A stretch of 64,000 nucleotides of DNA from Microbacterium karelineae (GCF_009745985.1 NZ_WFIX01000191.1:248001-312000); one strand, 5' to 3'. Shown: positions 41,892-53,780, numbered from the stretch's first letter. The notes: generated by a model not told the origin, from the letters alone. A program made the numbers and translations.

Positions 41892-43040
41892 ATGACATCC
41901 GCTCCCCTGGCCGATCGGGTGCGCGAGGCGGTCGGCCGTGTCACCGATCCCGAGCTGCGGCGCCCTCTGTCCGAGCTCGACATGGTGCGCGACGTCACCG
42001 CGACGGGAGACGACGTCCGCGTCGAGATCGCCCTCACGATCGTCGGATGCCCCGCATCCGACCGGATCGAACGCGAGGTGCGCCAGGCCGCGGAGGCCGT
42101 GGCCGGCCCCGGTCACGCGACGATCGAGCTCGGGGTGATGACGCCCGCGCAGCGTCAGGCTCTCACGGAGCGCCTGCGCGGCCCGCAGAAGCGCAACCCG
42201 TTCGGCGAGGGCACCCTCACTCGGGTGATCGCCGTGACGAGCGGCAAGGGCGGCGTCGGCAAGTCGACCGTGACGGCGAACCTCGCCGTATCGCTCGCGC
42301 GCCGGGGCCTCAAGGTCGGCCTCGTCGACGCGGATGTGCACGGATTCTCGATCCCGCAGCTTCTCGGCCTCGTCGTCGACGGCGAGGCGCCGTCGCCGAC
42401 CCAGGTCGGCGACCTCATCCTCCCGCCCGTCGCGCACGACGTGAAGACGATCTCGATCGGCATGTTCCTGCGTCAGTCGGACGGTTCGACGCCCGGCGCG
42501 GTCATGTGGCGCGGGCCGATGCTGCACAGGACCCTGCAGCAGTTCCTCACCGACGTCTTCTTCGGGGATCTCGACGTCCTCCTCCTCGACATGCCGCCGG
42601 GCACCGGCGACATCGCGATCTCCGCGGGCCACCTGCTGCCGGGCGCCGACGTCCTCGTCGTGACGACGCCCCAGGCGGCCGCGTCGGACGTCGCGATCCG
42701 GTCCGGCCTGGTCGCGCGCGAGGTCGGTCAGCGGGTGATCGGCGTCGTCGAGAACATGGCGGCGATGACGATGCCCGACGGGACGACGATGGACCTGTTC
42801 GGATCCGGAGGCGGCGCCGAGGTCGCGCGTGCGCTCTCGGCGGAGGGCGACGACGTCGCCGTGCTCGCCTCGATCCCCCTCAGCCCCGCTCTGCGCTCGG
42901 ACGGCGACACGGGCGAGCCGATCGTCGTCGCGCACCCCGAGGATCCGGGCGCCCGGGCGATCGAGACCCTCGCGGACCGCGTCGTCGAGACGGGCCGCGG
43001 CTCGCTCGCGGGGCGCAAGCTCCCCGTGCGGACGAGGTAG
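41892..43040 (+). CDS. mrp: Mrp/ApbC-type iron-sulfur carrier ATPase
   Basis: Cytosolic P-loop ATPase that carries iron-sulfur clusters to target proteins. The 382-residue protein has an N-terminal MIP18/DUF59 domain (about 1-95) and the Mrp ATPase domain with the deviant Walker A SGKGGVGKST (about 117-126), VDADVHGFSIPQ, LLDMPPGTGDIA and VVENMA. The CxxC cluster ligands of many Mrp proteins are not visible in the usual C-terminal place, so cluster binding may differ. It starts one base after the DUF1003 stop and is last in the plus-strand run that begins at 40089. Confidence 0.92.
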   Translation: MTSAPLADRVREAVGRVTDPELRRPLSELDMVRDVTATGDDVRVEIALTIVGCPASDRIEREVRQAAEAVAGPGHATIELGVMTPAQRQALTERLRGPQKRNPFGEGTLTRVIAVTSGKGGVGKSTVTANLAVSLARRGLKVGLVDADVHGFSIPQLLGLVVDGEAPSPTQVGDLILPPVAHDVKTISIGMFLRQSDGSTPGAVMWRGPMLHRTLQQFLTDVFFGDLDVLLLDMPPGTGDIAISAGHLLPGADVLVVTTPQAAASDVAIRSGLVAREVGQRVIGVVENMAAMTMPDGTTMDLFGSGGGAEVARALSAEGDDVAVLASIPLSPALRSDGDTGEPIVVAHPEDPGARAIETLADRVVETGRGSLAGRKLPVRTR

Positions 43041-43046
43041 GGGCGC

Positions 43047-43430
43047 TCAGGTCGCCTCGTCGTCGAAGGGCGGCGGCTCGTCGGCCGAGAACGCCTTCGC
43101 GACGAGCGGGGCCGTGCGCGGCCTCGGGACCGCGGCCGACGCCGCCGGCGCGGACGTCGCGGCCGCCGGCGCATCGTCGTCGAGCAGGGCCTCGCGGATG
43201 ATGCGGCGGGGATCGTACTGGCGCGGATCGAGCTTCTTCCAGTCGACGTCGCCCATCTCCTCGCCCATCTCCTCCTCGACGCGCGAGCGCGCGCCGCGGG
43301 CGTAGTCGCGCACGCGGCGCGTCGTGCGGCCGAGCCACTCCGCCGCCTGCGGGAGGCGCTCGGGGCCGATGAGGATCGCCGCGATGACCGCGATGAGGAC
43401 GACCTTCTCGATCGCGAACCCGCTGAACAT
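43047..43430 (-). CDS. tatB: Sec-independent protein translocase TatB
   Basis: A component of the twin-arginine translocation receptor. The 127-residue protein begins MFSGFAIEKVVLIAVIAAIL and continues GPERLP, the diagnostic single membrane segment, Gly hinge and Pro turn of TatA/B. An amphipathic helix (AAEWLGRTTRRVRDYARG) and an acidic, Ala/Pro-rich tail follow. The Glu in the membrane segment and the length favour TatB over TatA. ATG 43430 gives this N-terminus. It diverges from the O-methyltransferase gene; in mycobacteria sigE and rseA lie in between, but here they do not. Confidence 0.9.
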   Translation of the reverse strand: MFSGFAIEKVVLIAVIAAILIGPERLPQAAEWLGRTTRRVRDYARGARSRVEEEMGEEMGDVDWKKLDPRQYDPRRIIREALLDDDAPAAATSAPAASAAVPRPRTAPLVAKAFSADEPPPFDDEAT

Positions 43431-43481
43431 GCTTCTCAGATTAGCGCCGACCGGCGGGGCTGAATGACAGCGCGGTGGCCG

Positions 43482-43487
43482 TAGTCT
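43482..43487 (+). promoter_or_regulatory. leaderless -10 element (TAGTCT)
   Basis: TAGTCT ends seven bases before the ATG of the O-methyltransferase gene. Confidence 0.5.
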
Positions 43488-43494
43488 GGGTGGC

Positions 43495-44142
43495 ATGACC
43501 CAGAGCGCTGTCGCACGTTTCGTCCACGACGCGATCGTGGAGCCCGATCACATCGCACGCGCGCGGCAGAACGCGCTCGAGCTGGGTGCCGCGCCCGTGA
43601 GCGCGACGGTCGGCTCGCAGTGCGCGCTCGTCGCCGCGGCGTCGGGCGCCCGCACGATGATCGAGATCGGCACGGGCGCCGGCGTGTCCGGCCTCTGGCT
43701 GCTGCACGGGGCGCCGCAGGCCGTCCTCACGACGATCGACACGGAGCCGGAGCACCTCGCCGCGGCGCGCGCCGCCTTCGCCGCCTCGGGCGCGTCGTCG
43801 TCGCGCGTGCGGTACATCACGGGACGCGCCGCCGATGTCCTCCCCCGCATGAACGAGGCGGCATACGACATCGTGCTCATCGACGCCGACGCCGAGAACG
43901 TGATCGACTACGTCGCGCACGGCCTGCGCCTCGCGCGCCCGGGCGGAACCGTCCTCGTGCCGCGCGTGCTCGCCGGCGGGCGGGTCGCGGATCCGGTCGC
44001 CCGCGACGAGCGCACCTCCGACCTGCGAGGCCTCATCACCGAGACCCTCGGGTCCGGATCGGTCGTCTCGGCGATCTCGACGCTCGACGAGGGCCTGCTG
44101 CAGATCACGACCGCCCGCATGGCGGAGGGCCGGACCCCCTGA
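43495..44142 (+). CDS. S-adenosylmethionine-dependent O-methyltransferase
   Basis: A 215-residue class I methyltransferase of the catechol-O-methyltransferase-like (PF01596) family. The AdoMet motif IEIGTGAGVSGLWLL (about 58-72), TIDTEPEHLAAAR (about 82-94) and the metal-site region DIVLIDADAENVIDY (about 122-136) are present. The substrate is unknown; actinobacterial members beside tatB and mrp are uncharacterised. A hairpin that includes the stop codon ends the transcript. Confidence 0.9.
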   Translation: MTQSAVARFVHDAIVEPDHIARARQNALELGAAPVSATVGSQCALVAAASGARTMIEIGTGAGVSGLWLLHGAPQAVLTTIDTEPEHLAAARAAFAASGASSSRVRYITGRAADVLPRMNEAAYDIVLIDADAENVIDYVAHGLRLARPGGTVLVPRVLAGGRVADPVARDERTSDLRGLITETLGSGSVVSAISTLDEGLLQITTARMAEGRTP

Positions 44143-44157
44143 CGGGATCCGGCCCTC
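44125..44157. terminator. terminator spanning the methyltransferase stop codon
   Basis: GAGGGCCGGA (44125-44134) pairs with TCCGGCCCTC (44148-44157). The stop codon lies in the loop. The convergent DUF3117 gene ends 19 bases further on. Confidence 0.6.
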
Positions 44158-44175
44158 CGATCGGCGAGAGGCAGC

Positions 44176-44349
44176 TCAGGCTGCGCCCACGGCGGCAGCC
44201 AGCACGCTGTGGAGCTCCTTCGCCTCCTCGTCGTTCACCGATACGACGAGGCGTCCACCGCCCTCGAGCGGCACGCGGACGATGATGAGGCGCCCCTCCT
44301 TCACGGCCTCCATGGGTCCGTCTCCGGTGCGCGGCTTCATAGCAGCCAT
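44176..44349 (-). CDS. DUF3117 family small protein
   Basis: A 57-residue, strongly conserved actinobacterial protein beginning MAAMKPRTGDGPMEAVKEGR, with a beta-rich middle (LIIVRVPLEGGGRLVVSV) and the end DEEAKELHSVL. The function is unknown. GAAGGGGAG precedes the ATG. It stands alone, convergent with the methyltransferase gene. Normal length and full match to the family pattern make the call secure. Confidence 0.93.
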   Translation of the reverse strand: MAAMKPRTGDGPMEAVKEGRLIIVRVPLEGGGRLVVSVNDEEAKELHSVLAAAVGAA

Positions 44350-44446
44350 AGGTGGCTCCCCTTCCTGATTGGTCTCGATCAGTCTATCGCCCAGGCGATC
44401 GGCGCCTCCCCGCGAATCGCGCGAATGTCGCGGCATGCGGCGCGGA

Positions 44447-45712
44447 TCACGGCACGAGGTAGTACGTATTCCCGTGCCCGTACATCCCATGGATCCAGGC
44501 GGACTGCGCCGCCGTGCAGGCGAGCAGCACAAGCAGCCGCGCCCACGCGCGCGGCAGCGCGACCGCGACGGCGCCCCACAGAGGCGCGAGCGGCATCAGC
44601 AGCCGGAGCGTGCTCGACTGGGGGAAGAGCACGAGCGCGAGATAGACGAGGCAGCTCGCGCACCACAGGCGCGCCTCGACCCCGAGCGACCGCACGCTCC
44701 GCGTGAAGAACAGCGCGATGACCCCGGCGGCGACGCTCGCGAGGATCGCGTATCCCGCCCACTCGGGGATCCCCCAGATCCGTGCCCAGACGGCGGCGCC
44801 CTGCAGCCAACCCTCGCCGGGCACGAAGCCCGCCGCCTCCCCGGGGAGCCAGCCGCGCCGCCACGCGAGCTCCGTCGCGAAATACGCCGACGGATCCCCT
44901 GTGACGGTGTTCGCGATGACGGGCCAGGCGAAGCCGACGATCGTGCCCAGGGCACCGAGCGACAGGATGTGCGCGACCTCGGCGCGGCGGATCGGGTCGT
45001 CGCGGCGATTCAGGAGCCGCCAGATCCCGACGAGCGCGATCGTGAGGGGCAGCGCGAGCTCGCCCGGCCTCGTGAACCCCATGGCGGGGATCAGCGCGTA
45101 GAGCGGCCACCAGCGGCGCCGCGCGAGGCAGACGAGCGCCGCCATCGCGAGCGCGAGGAAGAGCGCCTCGGCGTACGCGACGTGGAAGAGCAGGCCGAGC
45201 GGGCCGGCGGCCGCGAAGGCGACGCCCCAGAGCGCGGCGTCCGCGCCGATCCGGTCCGCGAGGAGCGCGTGGAGAGCGAGACAGGCGCCGTATCCCGCGG
45301 CGAGGGAGATGAAGCCCGCGCACACTCCCCAGGCGTTCGCGACGGCCCAGATGTCGTCGGATCCGAAGCCGGCGTCGGGGACGAGCGCCGCGAAGATCCG
45401 CGCGATGGCGGGGAAGAGCGGCATGAACGCCCACGCATTCTGCTGCACCTCGCCGCCCGAGGTCGGCAGCTCGGTCGGGTAGCCGTTGAGCGCGATCTCG
45501 CGATACCAGGCGCCGTCCCACCCGACGACGTAGTCGAGCAGGGACGGATCCGGCCCGTGCCGCCCGTCCGCGGGGGCGAGGGCGGCGCTCGCGACCGCGA
45601 GGATCGTCGTGACGACGCGCGCGGCCGCGTACACGGCCAGGACGCGCGCCCAGGCCGGAAGGAGCGCCCAGCGCGCGGCGACCGTCTGCGCGGTCAGGCG
45701 CCCGTCAGCCAT
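44447..45712 (-). CDS. PIG-V-like membrane mannosyltransferase
   Basis: A 421-residue GT-C type integral membrane glycosyltransferase with about ten to twelve hydrophobic segments. The N-terminal loop GWDGAWYREIALNGYP, the acidic motif of PIG-V/GT76-like enzymes, would face outward and bind a polyprenyl-phosphate mannose donor (family knowledge). FHVAYAEALFLALA and GFTRPGELALPL also fit the family. The C-terminus ends GMYGHGNTYYLVP. The start codon lies 19 bases inside the dapE 3' end, so it is translated after dapE on one transcript. The acceptor is unknown. Confidence 0.85.
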   Translation of the reverse strand: MADGRLTAQTVAARWALLPAWARVLAVYAAARVVTTILAVASAALAPADGRHGPDPSLLDYVVGWDGAWYREIALNGYPTELPTSGGEVQQNAWAFMPLFPAIARIFAALVPDAGFGSDDIWAVANAWGVCAGFISLAAGYGACLALHALLADRIGADAALWGVAFAAAGPLGLLFHVAYAEALFLALAMAALVCLARRRWWPLYALIPAMGFTRPGELALPLTIALVGIWRLLNRRDDPIRRAEVAHILSLGALGTIVGFAWPVIANTVTGDPSAYFATELAWRRGWLPGEAAGFVPGEGWLQGAAVWARIWGIPEWAGYAILASVAAGVIALFFTRSVRSLGVEARLWCASCLVYLALVLFPQSSTLRLLMPLAPLWGAVAVALPRAWARLLVLLACTAAQSAWIHGMYGHGNTYYLVP

Positions 45713-46764
45713 CCGCGCAGGCCCCGCTCGACGTCCTCGATCTCGCTGATCCGGACACGCTCCTCATCGTGGTGCGCGAGCTGCCCGTCGCCGGGACCGT
45801 AGTTGACCGCGGGGATGCCGAGGGCGCTGAAGCGGGCCACGTCCGTCCATCCGTACTTCGGCTGCGGCGCCCCGCCGACGGCCGCGACGAACGACTGCGC
45901 GATGGGCGCGTCGAGCCCGGGGCGTGCGCCGGGAGACAGGTCGGTGATCTCGACCTCGTACTCGTCGAAGAGGCGCCGGACGTACGACACGGCCTCATCT
46001 GCGGTCTTGTCCGGGGCGAAGCGGAAGTTGACCTCGACCTCGCAGGCGTCGGGGATCACGTTGCCGGCGACGCCGCCCGAGATCCGCACGGCATTGAGGC
46101 CCTCGCGATACGCGAGTCCGTCGACCTCGACCGTCTTCGCCGTGTACCCCGCGAGCTTCTGCAGGATCGGCGCCGCGAAGTGGATCGCGTTCTCCCCCAT
46201 CCAGGCGCGCGCGCTGTGCGAGCGGATCCCCGTCGTGCGCACGAGGGCGCGCAGCGTGCCGTTGCATCCGCCCTCGATGCCGCCGTTCGACGGCTCGCCG
46301 AGGATCGCGAAGTCGCCGGCGAGCAGCTCGGGGCGGGTCCGGGAGATGCGCCCGAGCCCGTTCTTCGTCGCTTCGACCTCCTCATGGTCGTACCAGACCC
46401 AGGTGATGTCGTATGCGGGTTCCGTGAGCTCGGCCGCCAGCTTCAGCTGCACCGCGACGCCCGCCTTCATGTCGACCGTGCCGCGCCCCCAGATGAGGGC
46501 TTCGTCGTTCTCCGACACATCGCGTGTCGGCAGGTTGTCGGCGATCGGGACGGTGTCGAGGTGCCCCGCGATGACGACGCGCTGGGCGCGCCCCAGGTGG
46601 GTGCGCGCGATGACGGCGTCGCCGTCGCGGACGATCTCGAGATGCGCGCACGGGGCCAGCGCCGCCGCGACGGCGTCGGCCAACGCCCTCTCGTCGCCCG
46701 ACTCGCTGGGGATGTCGCAGATGGTCCGAGTGATGTCGGGGGACGACGCGGTGAGATCGAGCAT
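45694..46764 (-). CDS. dapE: succinyl-diaminopimelate desuccinylase
   Basis: Removes the succinyl group from N-succinyl-LL-diaminopimelate in lysine and cell-wall precursor synthesis. The 356-residue M20 metallohydrolase has AGHLDTVP (first metal His and catalytic Asp), GRGTVDMKAG (bridging Asp), DHEEVEATKNG (catalytic and metal Glu), FAILGEPSN and HHDEE near the end. ATG 46764 is supported by TAGGCT seven bases upstream. It diverges from dapD, and the next pathway gene, dapC, is 2.5 kb away. It overlaps the mannosyltransferase gene by 19 bases. Confidence 0.94.
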   Translation of the reverse strand: MLDLTASSPDITRTICDIPSESGDERALADAVAAALAPCAHLEIVRDGDAVIARTHLGRAQRVVIAGHLDTVPIADNLPTRDVSENDEALIWGRGTVDMKAGVAVQLKLAAELTEPAYDITWVWYDHEEVEATKNGLGRISRTRPELLAGDFAILGEPSNGGIEGGCNGTLRALVRTTGIRSHSARAWMGENAIHFAAPILQKLAGYTAKTVEVDGLAYREGLNAVRISGGVAGNVIPDACEVEVNFRFAPDKTADEAVSYVRRLFDEYEVEITDLSPGARPGLDAPIAQSFVAAVGGAPQPKYGWTDVARFSALGIPAVNYGPGDGQLAHHDEERVRISEIEDVERGLRGWLTGA

Positions 46765-46771
46765 GCGTCCC

Positions 46772-46777
46772 AGCCTA
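46772..46777 (-). promoter_or_regulatory. leaderless -10 element of dapE (TAGGCT)
   Basis: TAGGCT ends seven bases before the dapE ATG, in the 56-base gap shared with the dapD promoter. Confidence 0.5.
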
Positions 46778-46807
46778 TTCGGCGCGAGGGATGTCGCCGA
46801 CCCTCGG

Positions 46808-46813
46808 TAGCCT
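46808..46813 (+). promoter_or_regulatory. leaderless -10 element of dapD (TAGCCT)
   Basis: TAGCCT ends seven bases before the dapD ATG. The dapE and dapD -10 elements are only 30 bases apart and point away from each other. Confidence 0.5.
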
Positions 46814-46820
46814 GGTTCCC

Positions 46821-47774
46821 ATGACTGACACGCGCTGGGCATCCGGCGTCGGAATCGCGACGATCGCGGCCGACGGCACCGTTCTCGACACCTGGTACCC
46901 CTCTCCCGCCCTCTCCCCGCTCTCCGGCCGCGACGTGGACGCCGAGCGCGCGTCCCTGGCCGCGCAGGCCGGGCCCGACGAGCGCCGCGGCGTGACGACG
47001 GAGGTCGTCGCGATCGAAGCCGACCTCGACGCGCCCGTCGCCTCCACGAGCGACGCCTACCTCCGCCTGCACGCGCTCAGCCACCTGCTCGTCGCGCCCA
47101 ACACCGTGAGCCTCGACGGCATCTTCGCGCACCTCCCGAACAATGCGTGGACGAACGCGGGGCCCACGACCCCCGAGTTCGCCGCCGCGAACCTCCCCGC
47201 GCTGCGCCGCGCCGGCATCCAGGTGTACGCGCAGGACAAGTTCCCCCGCCTGACCGACTACGTCCTGCCCGACGGCGTGCGCATCGCCGACGCATCGCGG
47301 ATCCGCCTCGGCGCCCACCTCGCCCACGGCACGGTCGTGATGCACGAGGGATTCGTGAACTTCAACGCGGGCACGGTCGGCTCATCGATGGTCGAGGGCC
47401 GCATCTCCCAGGGCGTCATCGTGGGCGACGGTTCCGACGTCGGCGGCGGCGCCTCGATCATGGGCACGCTCTCCGGGGGCGGAACGCACCGCGTGTCGAT
47501 CGGCGAGCGCACCCTTCTCGGGGCGAACGCGGGCCTCGGCATCTCTCTCGGCGACGACTGCGTGGTCGAAGCGGGCCTCTATGTGACGGCGGGCACGAAG
47601 ATCGTCCTCGCCGACGAGCCGAAGACGGCGGACGGCGCACCCCGGATCGTCAAGGGCGCCCAGCTGTCCGGCGTGAACGGCCTGCTGTTCATCCGCAACT
47701 CCGTCACCGGATCCATCGAGGCGCGGAGGCGCTCGGGCGTCGGCGTCACGCTCAACGAGACCCTGCACGCCTGA
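46821..47774 (+). CDS. dapD: tetrahydrodipicolinate N-succinyltransferase
   Basis: Acyl transfer from succinyl-CoA to tetrahydrodipicolinate, the step before DapC and DapE. The 317-residue protein is of the actinobacterial DapD type: an N-terminal domain (about 1-145), then a left-handed beta-helix with hexapeptide-like turns (IRLGAHLAHGTVVMHEGFVN, SMVEGRISQGVIVGDGSDVG) and the C-terminal domain. MTDTRW at 46821 is the natural start. A perfect 18-bp hairpin terminator follows ten bases after the stop. Confidence 0.95.
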   Translation: MTDTRWASGVGIATIAADGTVLDTWYPSPALSPLSGRDVDAERASLAAQAGPDERRGVTTEVVAIEADLDAPVASTSDAYLRLHALSHLLVAPNTVSLDGIFAHLPNNAWTNAGPTTPEFAAANLPALRRAGIQVYAQDKFPRLTDYVLPDGVRIADASRIRLGAHLAHGTVVMHEGFVNFNAGTVGSSMVEGRISQGVIVGDGSDVGGGASIMGTLSGGGTHRVSIGERTLLGANAGLGISLGDDCVVEAGLYVTAGTKIVLADEPKTADGAPRIVKGAQLSGVNGLLFIRNSVTGSIEARRRSGVGVTLNETLHA

Positions 47775-47783
47775 TTCGCGCAC

Positions 47784-47822
47784 GACGAAGGCCGCCTCCC
47801 GCATCGGGAGGCGGCCTTCGTC
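47784..47822. terminator. strong bidirectional terminator between dapD and gltA
   Basis: GACGAAGGCCGCCTCCCG (47784-47801) pairs perfectly over 18 bases with 47805-47822 around CAT. It sits between two convergent genes. Confidence 0.88.
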
Positions 47823-47832
47823 ATCTGAGGCG

Positions 47833-49128
<1,296 letters not shown>

Positions 49129-49278
49129 GGCGCCTCCTCGTGGGTTGTATGTCTTCGAACTGGCGGTGGATTCGCCCGCGGGTTCTGCGGACATCCCGCC
49201 ATAGCCTACCGGCCGACGGGGGCAACTGTGAAAATCGGCAGTCTTCTCCGCATGACCCCTGTGGAACCCTACGAAGCC

Positions 49279-50391
49279 TCAGCGGGCGGCGGCGCGCAGT
49301 CGATCCGCAGCCGCGCGGGCGCGCTCGTCCGACACCGTCAGCGAGAGTCGCACGTGGCGCGGGAAGAAGTCGCCGTAGAACACGCCGGGACCCGCGAGGA
49401 TGCCGAGATCCGCGAGACGCCCCATCGACTCCCAGGCGTCACGGTCCTCCGTCGCCCAGAGGTACAGCCCCGCCTCGCTGCCGTCGATGCGGAAGCCCGC
49501 CGCCTCGAGCGCGGGCTTGAGCACCTCGCGCCGCGCACGGTAGACCTCGCGCTGCTGCGCCACGTGCGCGTCGTCGCCGAGCGCGACCGCCATGGCGTGC
49601 TGCACCGGGGCGGGCGGCATGAGGCCGAGGTGCTTGCGGTTCTTCAGCAGCTGGGCGACCACGCGGGCACAGCCCGCGAGGAACGCCGCGCGGTAGCCCG
49701 CGAGGTTCGACTGCTTGCTCAGCGAGTACACGCTGAGGAGGTTCTCGCGCGAGCCGCCCGTGACGCGGGGGTCGAGCACGCTCGGGACCGGCTCCGATGC
49801 CCACGGGCCGTCCCAGCCGAGCTCCGCGTAGCACTCGTCGCTCGCGAGCACGGCGCCGAGCTCGCGAGCGCGCACCACGGCGGCGCGCAGACCGTCGACA
49901 TCCCAGACCCGCCCGTCCGGGTTGCCGGGCGAGTTGATCCAGATGAGCTTCGTGCCCTCGGGCCATTCGGTCGGGTCGTCGGCGGGCACGGGAGTCGCGC
50001 CCGCGACGCGCGCGCCGACGTCGTAGGTCGGGTACGCGGCACGAGGGTGCACGACGATGTCGCCCTCCCTCAGCCCGAGAAGGGTCGGCAGCAGCGCGAC
50101 GAGCTCCTTGGATCCGATCGTCGGGAGCACATTGCGCTCCTCGAGGCCCGGCACGCCGCGGCGGCGCGCGTACCACGCGCAGATCGCGGCCCGCACCTCG
50201 GGGGTTCCCGCGGCGGTCGGATAGCCGTGCGCGTCGGTCGCCGCGACGAGGGCGTCGCGGATGATCGTCGGCGTCGGATCGACGGGCGATCCGATCGACA
50301 GATCGCAGATGCCATCAGGATGCCGCGCGGCGCGATCTCGGTACGGCGTGACCTTGTCCCACGGATAGTCGTCGAGGTCGCCGATCGCCAT
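49279..50391 (-). CDS. dapC: succinyldiaminopimelate transaminase
   Basis: PLP enzyme of the lysine/DAP pathway, 370 residues. Pieces seen are PVDPTPTIIRDAL, INSPGNPDGRVW (NPxG motif), ASDECYAELGW and the PLP lysine in SLSKQSNLAGYRAAF (about residue 229). The close pairing with the ferredoxin gene (four bases apart, same strand) is the actinobacterial fdxA/fdxC-dapC order and supports DapC over other aminotransferases. The 150-base gap to gltA upstream of its stop contains no gene. Confidence 0.92.
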   Translation of the reverse strand: MAIGDLDDYPWDKVTPYRDRAARHPDGICDLSIGSPVDPTPTIIRDALVAATDAHGYPTAAGTPEVRAAICAWYARRRGVPGLEERNVLPTIGSKELVALLPTLLGLREGDIVVHPRAAYPTYDVGARVAGATPVPADDPTEWPEGTKLIWINSPGNPDGRVWDVDGLRAAVVRARELGAVLASDECYAELGWDGPWASEPVPSVLDPRVTGGSRENLLSVYSLSKQSNLAGYRAAFLAGCARVVAQLLKNRKHLGLMPPAPVQHAMAVALGDDAHVAQQREVYRARREVLKPALEAAGFRIDGSEAGLYLWATEDRDAWESMGRLADLGILAGPGVFYGDFFPRHVRLSLTVSDERARAAADRLRAAAR

Positions 50392-50395
50392 CGCG

Positions 50396-50716
50396 CTACT
50401 CGCCCTGCGGCGGCAGCGCGGAGATGACCGGGTGATCCTTCGCGATCACGCCGACCTTCGCGGCGCCGCCCGGCGAGCCCACGTCCTCGAAGAACTCGAC
50501 GTTCGCCTTGTAGTAGTCCTCCCACTCGTCGGGGAGGTCGTCCTCGTAGTAGATCGCCTCGACGGGGCACACGGGCTCGCAGGCGCCGCAGTCGACGCAC
50601 TCGTCGGGGTGGATGTAGAGGCTGCGTTCGCCCTCGTAGATGCAGTCGACCGGGCACTCATCGATGCAGGCGCGGTCTTTGACGTCCACGCAGGGAAGGG
50701 CGATCACGTAAGTCAC
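50396..50716 (-). CDS. fdxA: 7Fe ferredoxin
   Basis: A 106-residue electron carrier with two cluster-binding groups: Cys9, Cys17, Cys21 and Cys25, then Cys40, Cys43, Cys46 and Cys50 ([12 protein letters not shown]). This is the 3Fe-4S/4Fe-4S pattern of actinobacterial FdxA/FdxC. An extension of about 50 residues follows, as in the family. The GTG start has TAGAAT seven bases upstream. It is first in the operon with dapC. Confidence 0.95.
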   Translation of the reverse strand: MTYVIALPCVDVKDRACIDECPVDCIYEGERSLYIHPDECVDCGACEPVCPVEAIYYEDDLPDEWEDYYKANVEFFEDVGSPGGAAKVGVIAKDHPVISALPPQGE

Positions 50717-50723
50717 ATCGACG

Positions 50724-50729
50724 ATTCTA
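50724..50729 (-). promoter_or_regulatory. leaderless -10 element of fdxA-dapC (TAGAAT)
   Basis: TAGAAT ends seven bases before the ferredoxin GTG. Confidence 0.5.
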
Positions 50730-50764
50730 CGCGTGGGATGGCACGCGCGCCGCGAAGGCGAGCC

Positions 50765-51154
50765 TTAGTGTTTCGGCGCATTACCGGTGCGGATCCGCGG
50801 CCACGCCGCGACGATCAGCACGATGGCGGTGAGCACGATCGACCACGTGATCCCGAACGGGAACTCGCCCTCGGCCGCCTGCGGAACCACGACGGATCCA
50901 CCCGGCCCGCGCCCCGAGAACACGACGAGCGCGCCGAGCATGCCGAGGCCGCAGGCGAGCACCGCTCCCCTGTCCTCGATGAGCAGTCGGATCGCGAGCA
51001 CGAGCCCGAGGCATCCGACCGCGGCGACGACCATCCCGACCGGTGCCCAGCCGAGCATGAGGGGATGCGAGATGGTGCCCGCGACGCCGAACACGACCCC
51101 CGCCGCGAGGGCGAGGATCCATGTCACGACGCGCGCGGGCCAGCTCGTGGGCAT
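50765..51154 (-). CDS. small membrane protein downstream of typA
   Basis: A 129-residue protein with four likely membrane segments (VVTWILALAAGVVFGVAGTI, LGWAPVGMVVAAVGCLGLVL, AVLACGLGMLGALVVF and ITWSIVLTAIVLIVAAW). No family was recognised. The ATG at 51154 lies 14 bases after the typA stop on the same strand, so it is probably the last gene of the typA transcript. The very long upstream frame is the antisense of other genes and is not used. Confidence 0.75.
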   Translation of the reverse strand: MPTSWPARVVTWILALAAGVVFGVAGTISHPLMLGWAPVGMVVAAVGCLGLVLAIRLLIEDRGAVLACGLGMLGALVVFSGRGPGGSVVVPQAAEGEFPFGITWSIVLTAIVLIVAAWPRIRTGNAPKH

Positions 51155-51168
51155 CGGTGCGGCGGGCC

Positions 51169-53073
<1,905 letters not shown>

Positions 53074-53095
53074 GAAGGGGTCCTTCTGGGTTGAT

Positions 53096-53119
53096 GACTG
53101 CCCCGGAACCGGGGCAGTC
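53096..53119. terminator. hairpin between PH-domain gene and typA
   Basis: GACTGCCCCGG (53096-53106) and CCGGGGCAGTC (53109-53119) are perfectly complementary. It lies 38 bases after the PH-domain gene stop and just before the typA Shine-Dalgarno region, so it may end the upstream transcript or act in the typA leader. Confidence 0.55.
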
Positions 53120-53157
53120 CATCCTATCGCCTCGCCCGTGGCCGGTTGCTGGGCGGC

Positions 53158-53709
53158 TCAGACCCCGAAGGAGAAGCCGCCCGTCTGGATCAGCGAGAAC
53201 GCGATCCACACGACGATCGCGATGCCGGCGACGACGGCGCGCACGTCCCACCTGCGCGTCGCGGTTCCGGATCCGCCCGCCGCGTTCGCGTGCAGGCGCT
53301 GCAGCTGCTCGACCTCCACCTCCGCGGGATCCTCCGATGCCCGCTTGAGCGAGCGGTGCATGCGGCGCGAGGATCCGCCCCACGCGGTGATACGGGCTCC
53401 GTCGTGCAGCGTGAACTCGGCGCTGTAGCGCAGGCGCACGCCGGCGACGGCGGACCACGGCAGCTCGACGATGCGCAGCACGTTGAACAGCCGCGCCCCG
53501 TCCTCATCGGCCTCGACGCGCGGGATGACCTGGAACACCCACACGACCCAGACGATCGCCAGGAGCCAGGGCGCGACGAGGAACGCGTCCCACGCGCCGG
53601 CGCGCACGGCCATGTCGATCAGCAGATAGGCGCACACGATCGCGGCGATGCCGAGCCACACCCAGCCGATGACGGAGCGGAAGACGAGCGTGCGTGCGGA
53701 ATCGGGCAT
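53158..53709 (-). CDS. PH-domain (bacterial PH-like) membrane protein
   Basis: A 183-residue protein. Two membrane segments (SVIGWVWLGIAAIVCAYLLI and FLVAPWLLAIVWVVWVF) precede a small PH-like domain (about 60-110, VEADEDGARLFNVLRIVELP, AVAGVRLRYSAEFTLHDG). A charged linker and a last membrane segment (AVVAGIAIVVWIAFSLI) follow. Actinobacterial proteins of this type are common and uncharacterised. ATG 53709 has TAGGCT seven bases upstream. It lies upstream of typA on the same strand, with a hairpin between. Confidence 0.8.
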   Translation of the reverse strand: MPDSARTLVFRSVIGWVWLGIAAIVCAYLLIDMAVRAGAWDAFLVAPWLLAIVWVVWVFQVIPRVEADEDGARLFNVLRIVELPWSAVAGVRLRYSAEFTLHDGARITAWGGSSRRMHRSLKRASEDPAEVEVEQLQRLHANAAGGSGTATRRWDVRAVVAGIAIVVWIAFSLIQTGGFSFGV

Positions 53710-53716
53710 GCGCCCC

Positions 53717-53722
53717 AGCCTA
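53717..53722 (-). promoter_or_regulatory. leaderless -10 element (TAGGCT)
   Basis: TAGGCT ends seven bases before the ATG of the PH-domain gene. Confidence 0.5.
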
Positions 53723-53733
53723 CGGAACGGGCG

Positions 53734-53767
53734 CTGGGCGCCCACCCCGTGCGGGGTGGACGCCCAG
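53734..53767. terminator. terminator of peptide ABC operon
   Basis: CTGGGCG-c-CCACCCCG (53734-53749) pairs with CGGGGTGG-a-CGCCCAG (53752-53767), a 15-bp stem with one mismatch. It begins 13 bases past the stop of the ATPase gene. Confidence 0.7.
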
Positions 53768-53780
53768 ACGGCGGGTCGGA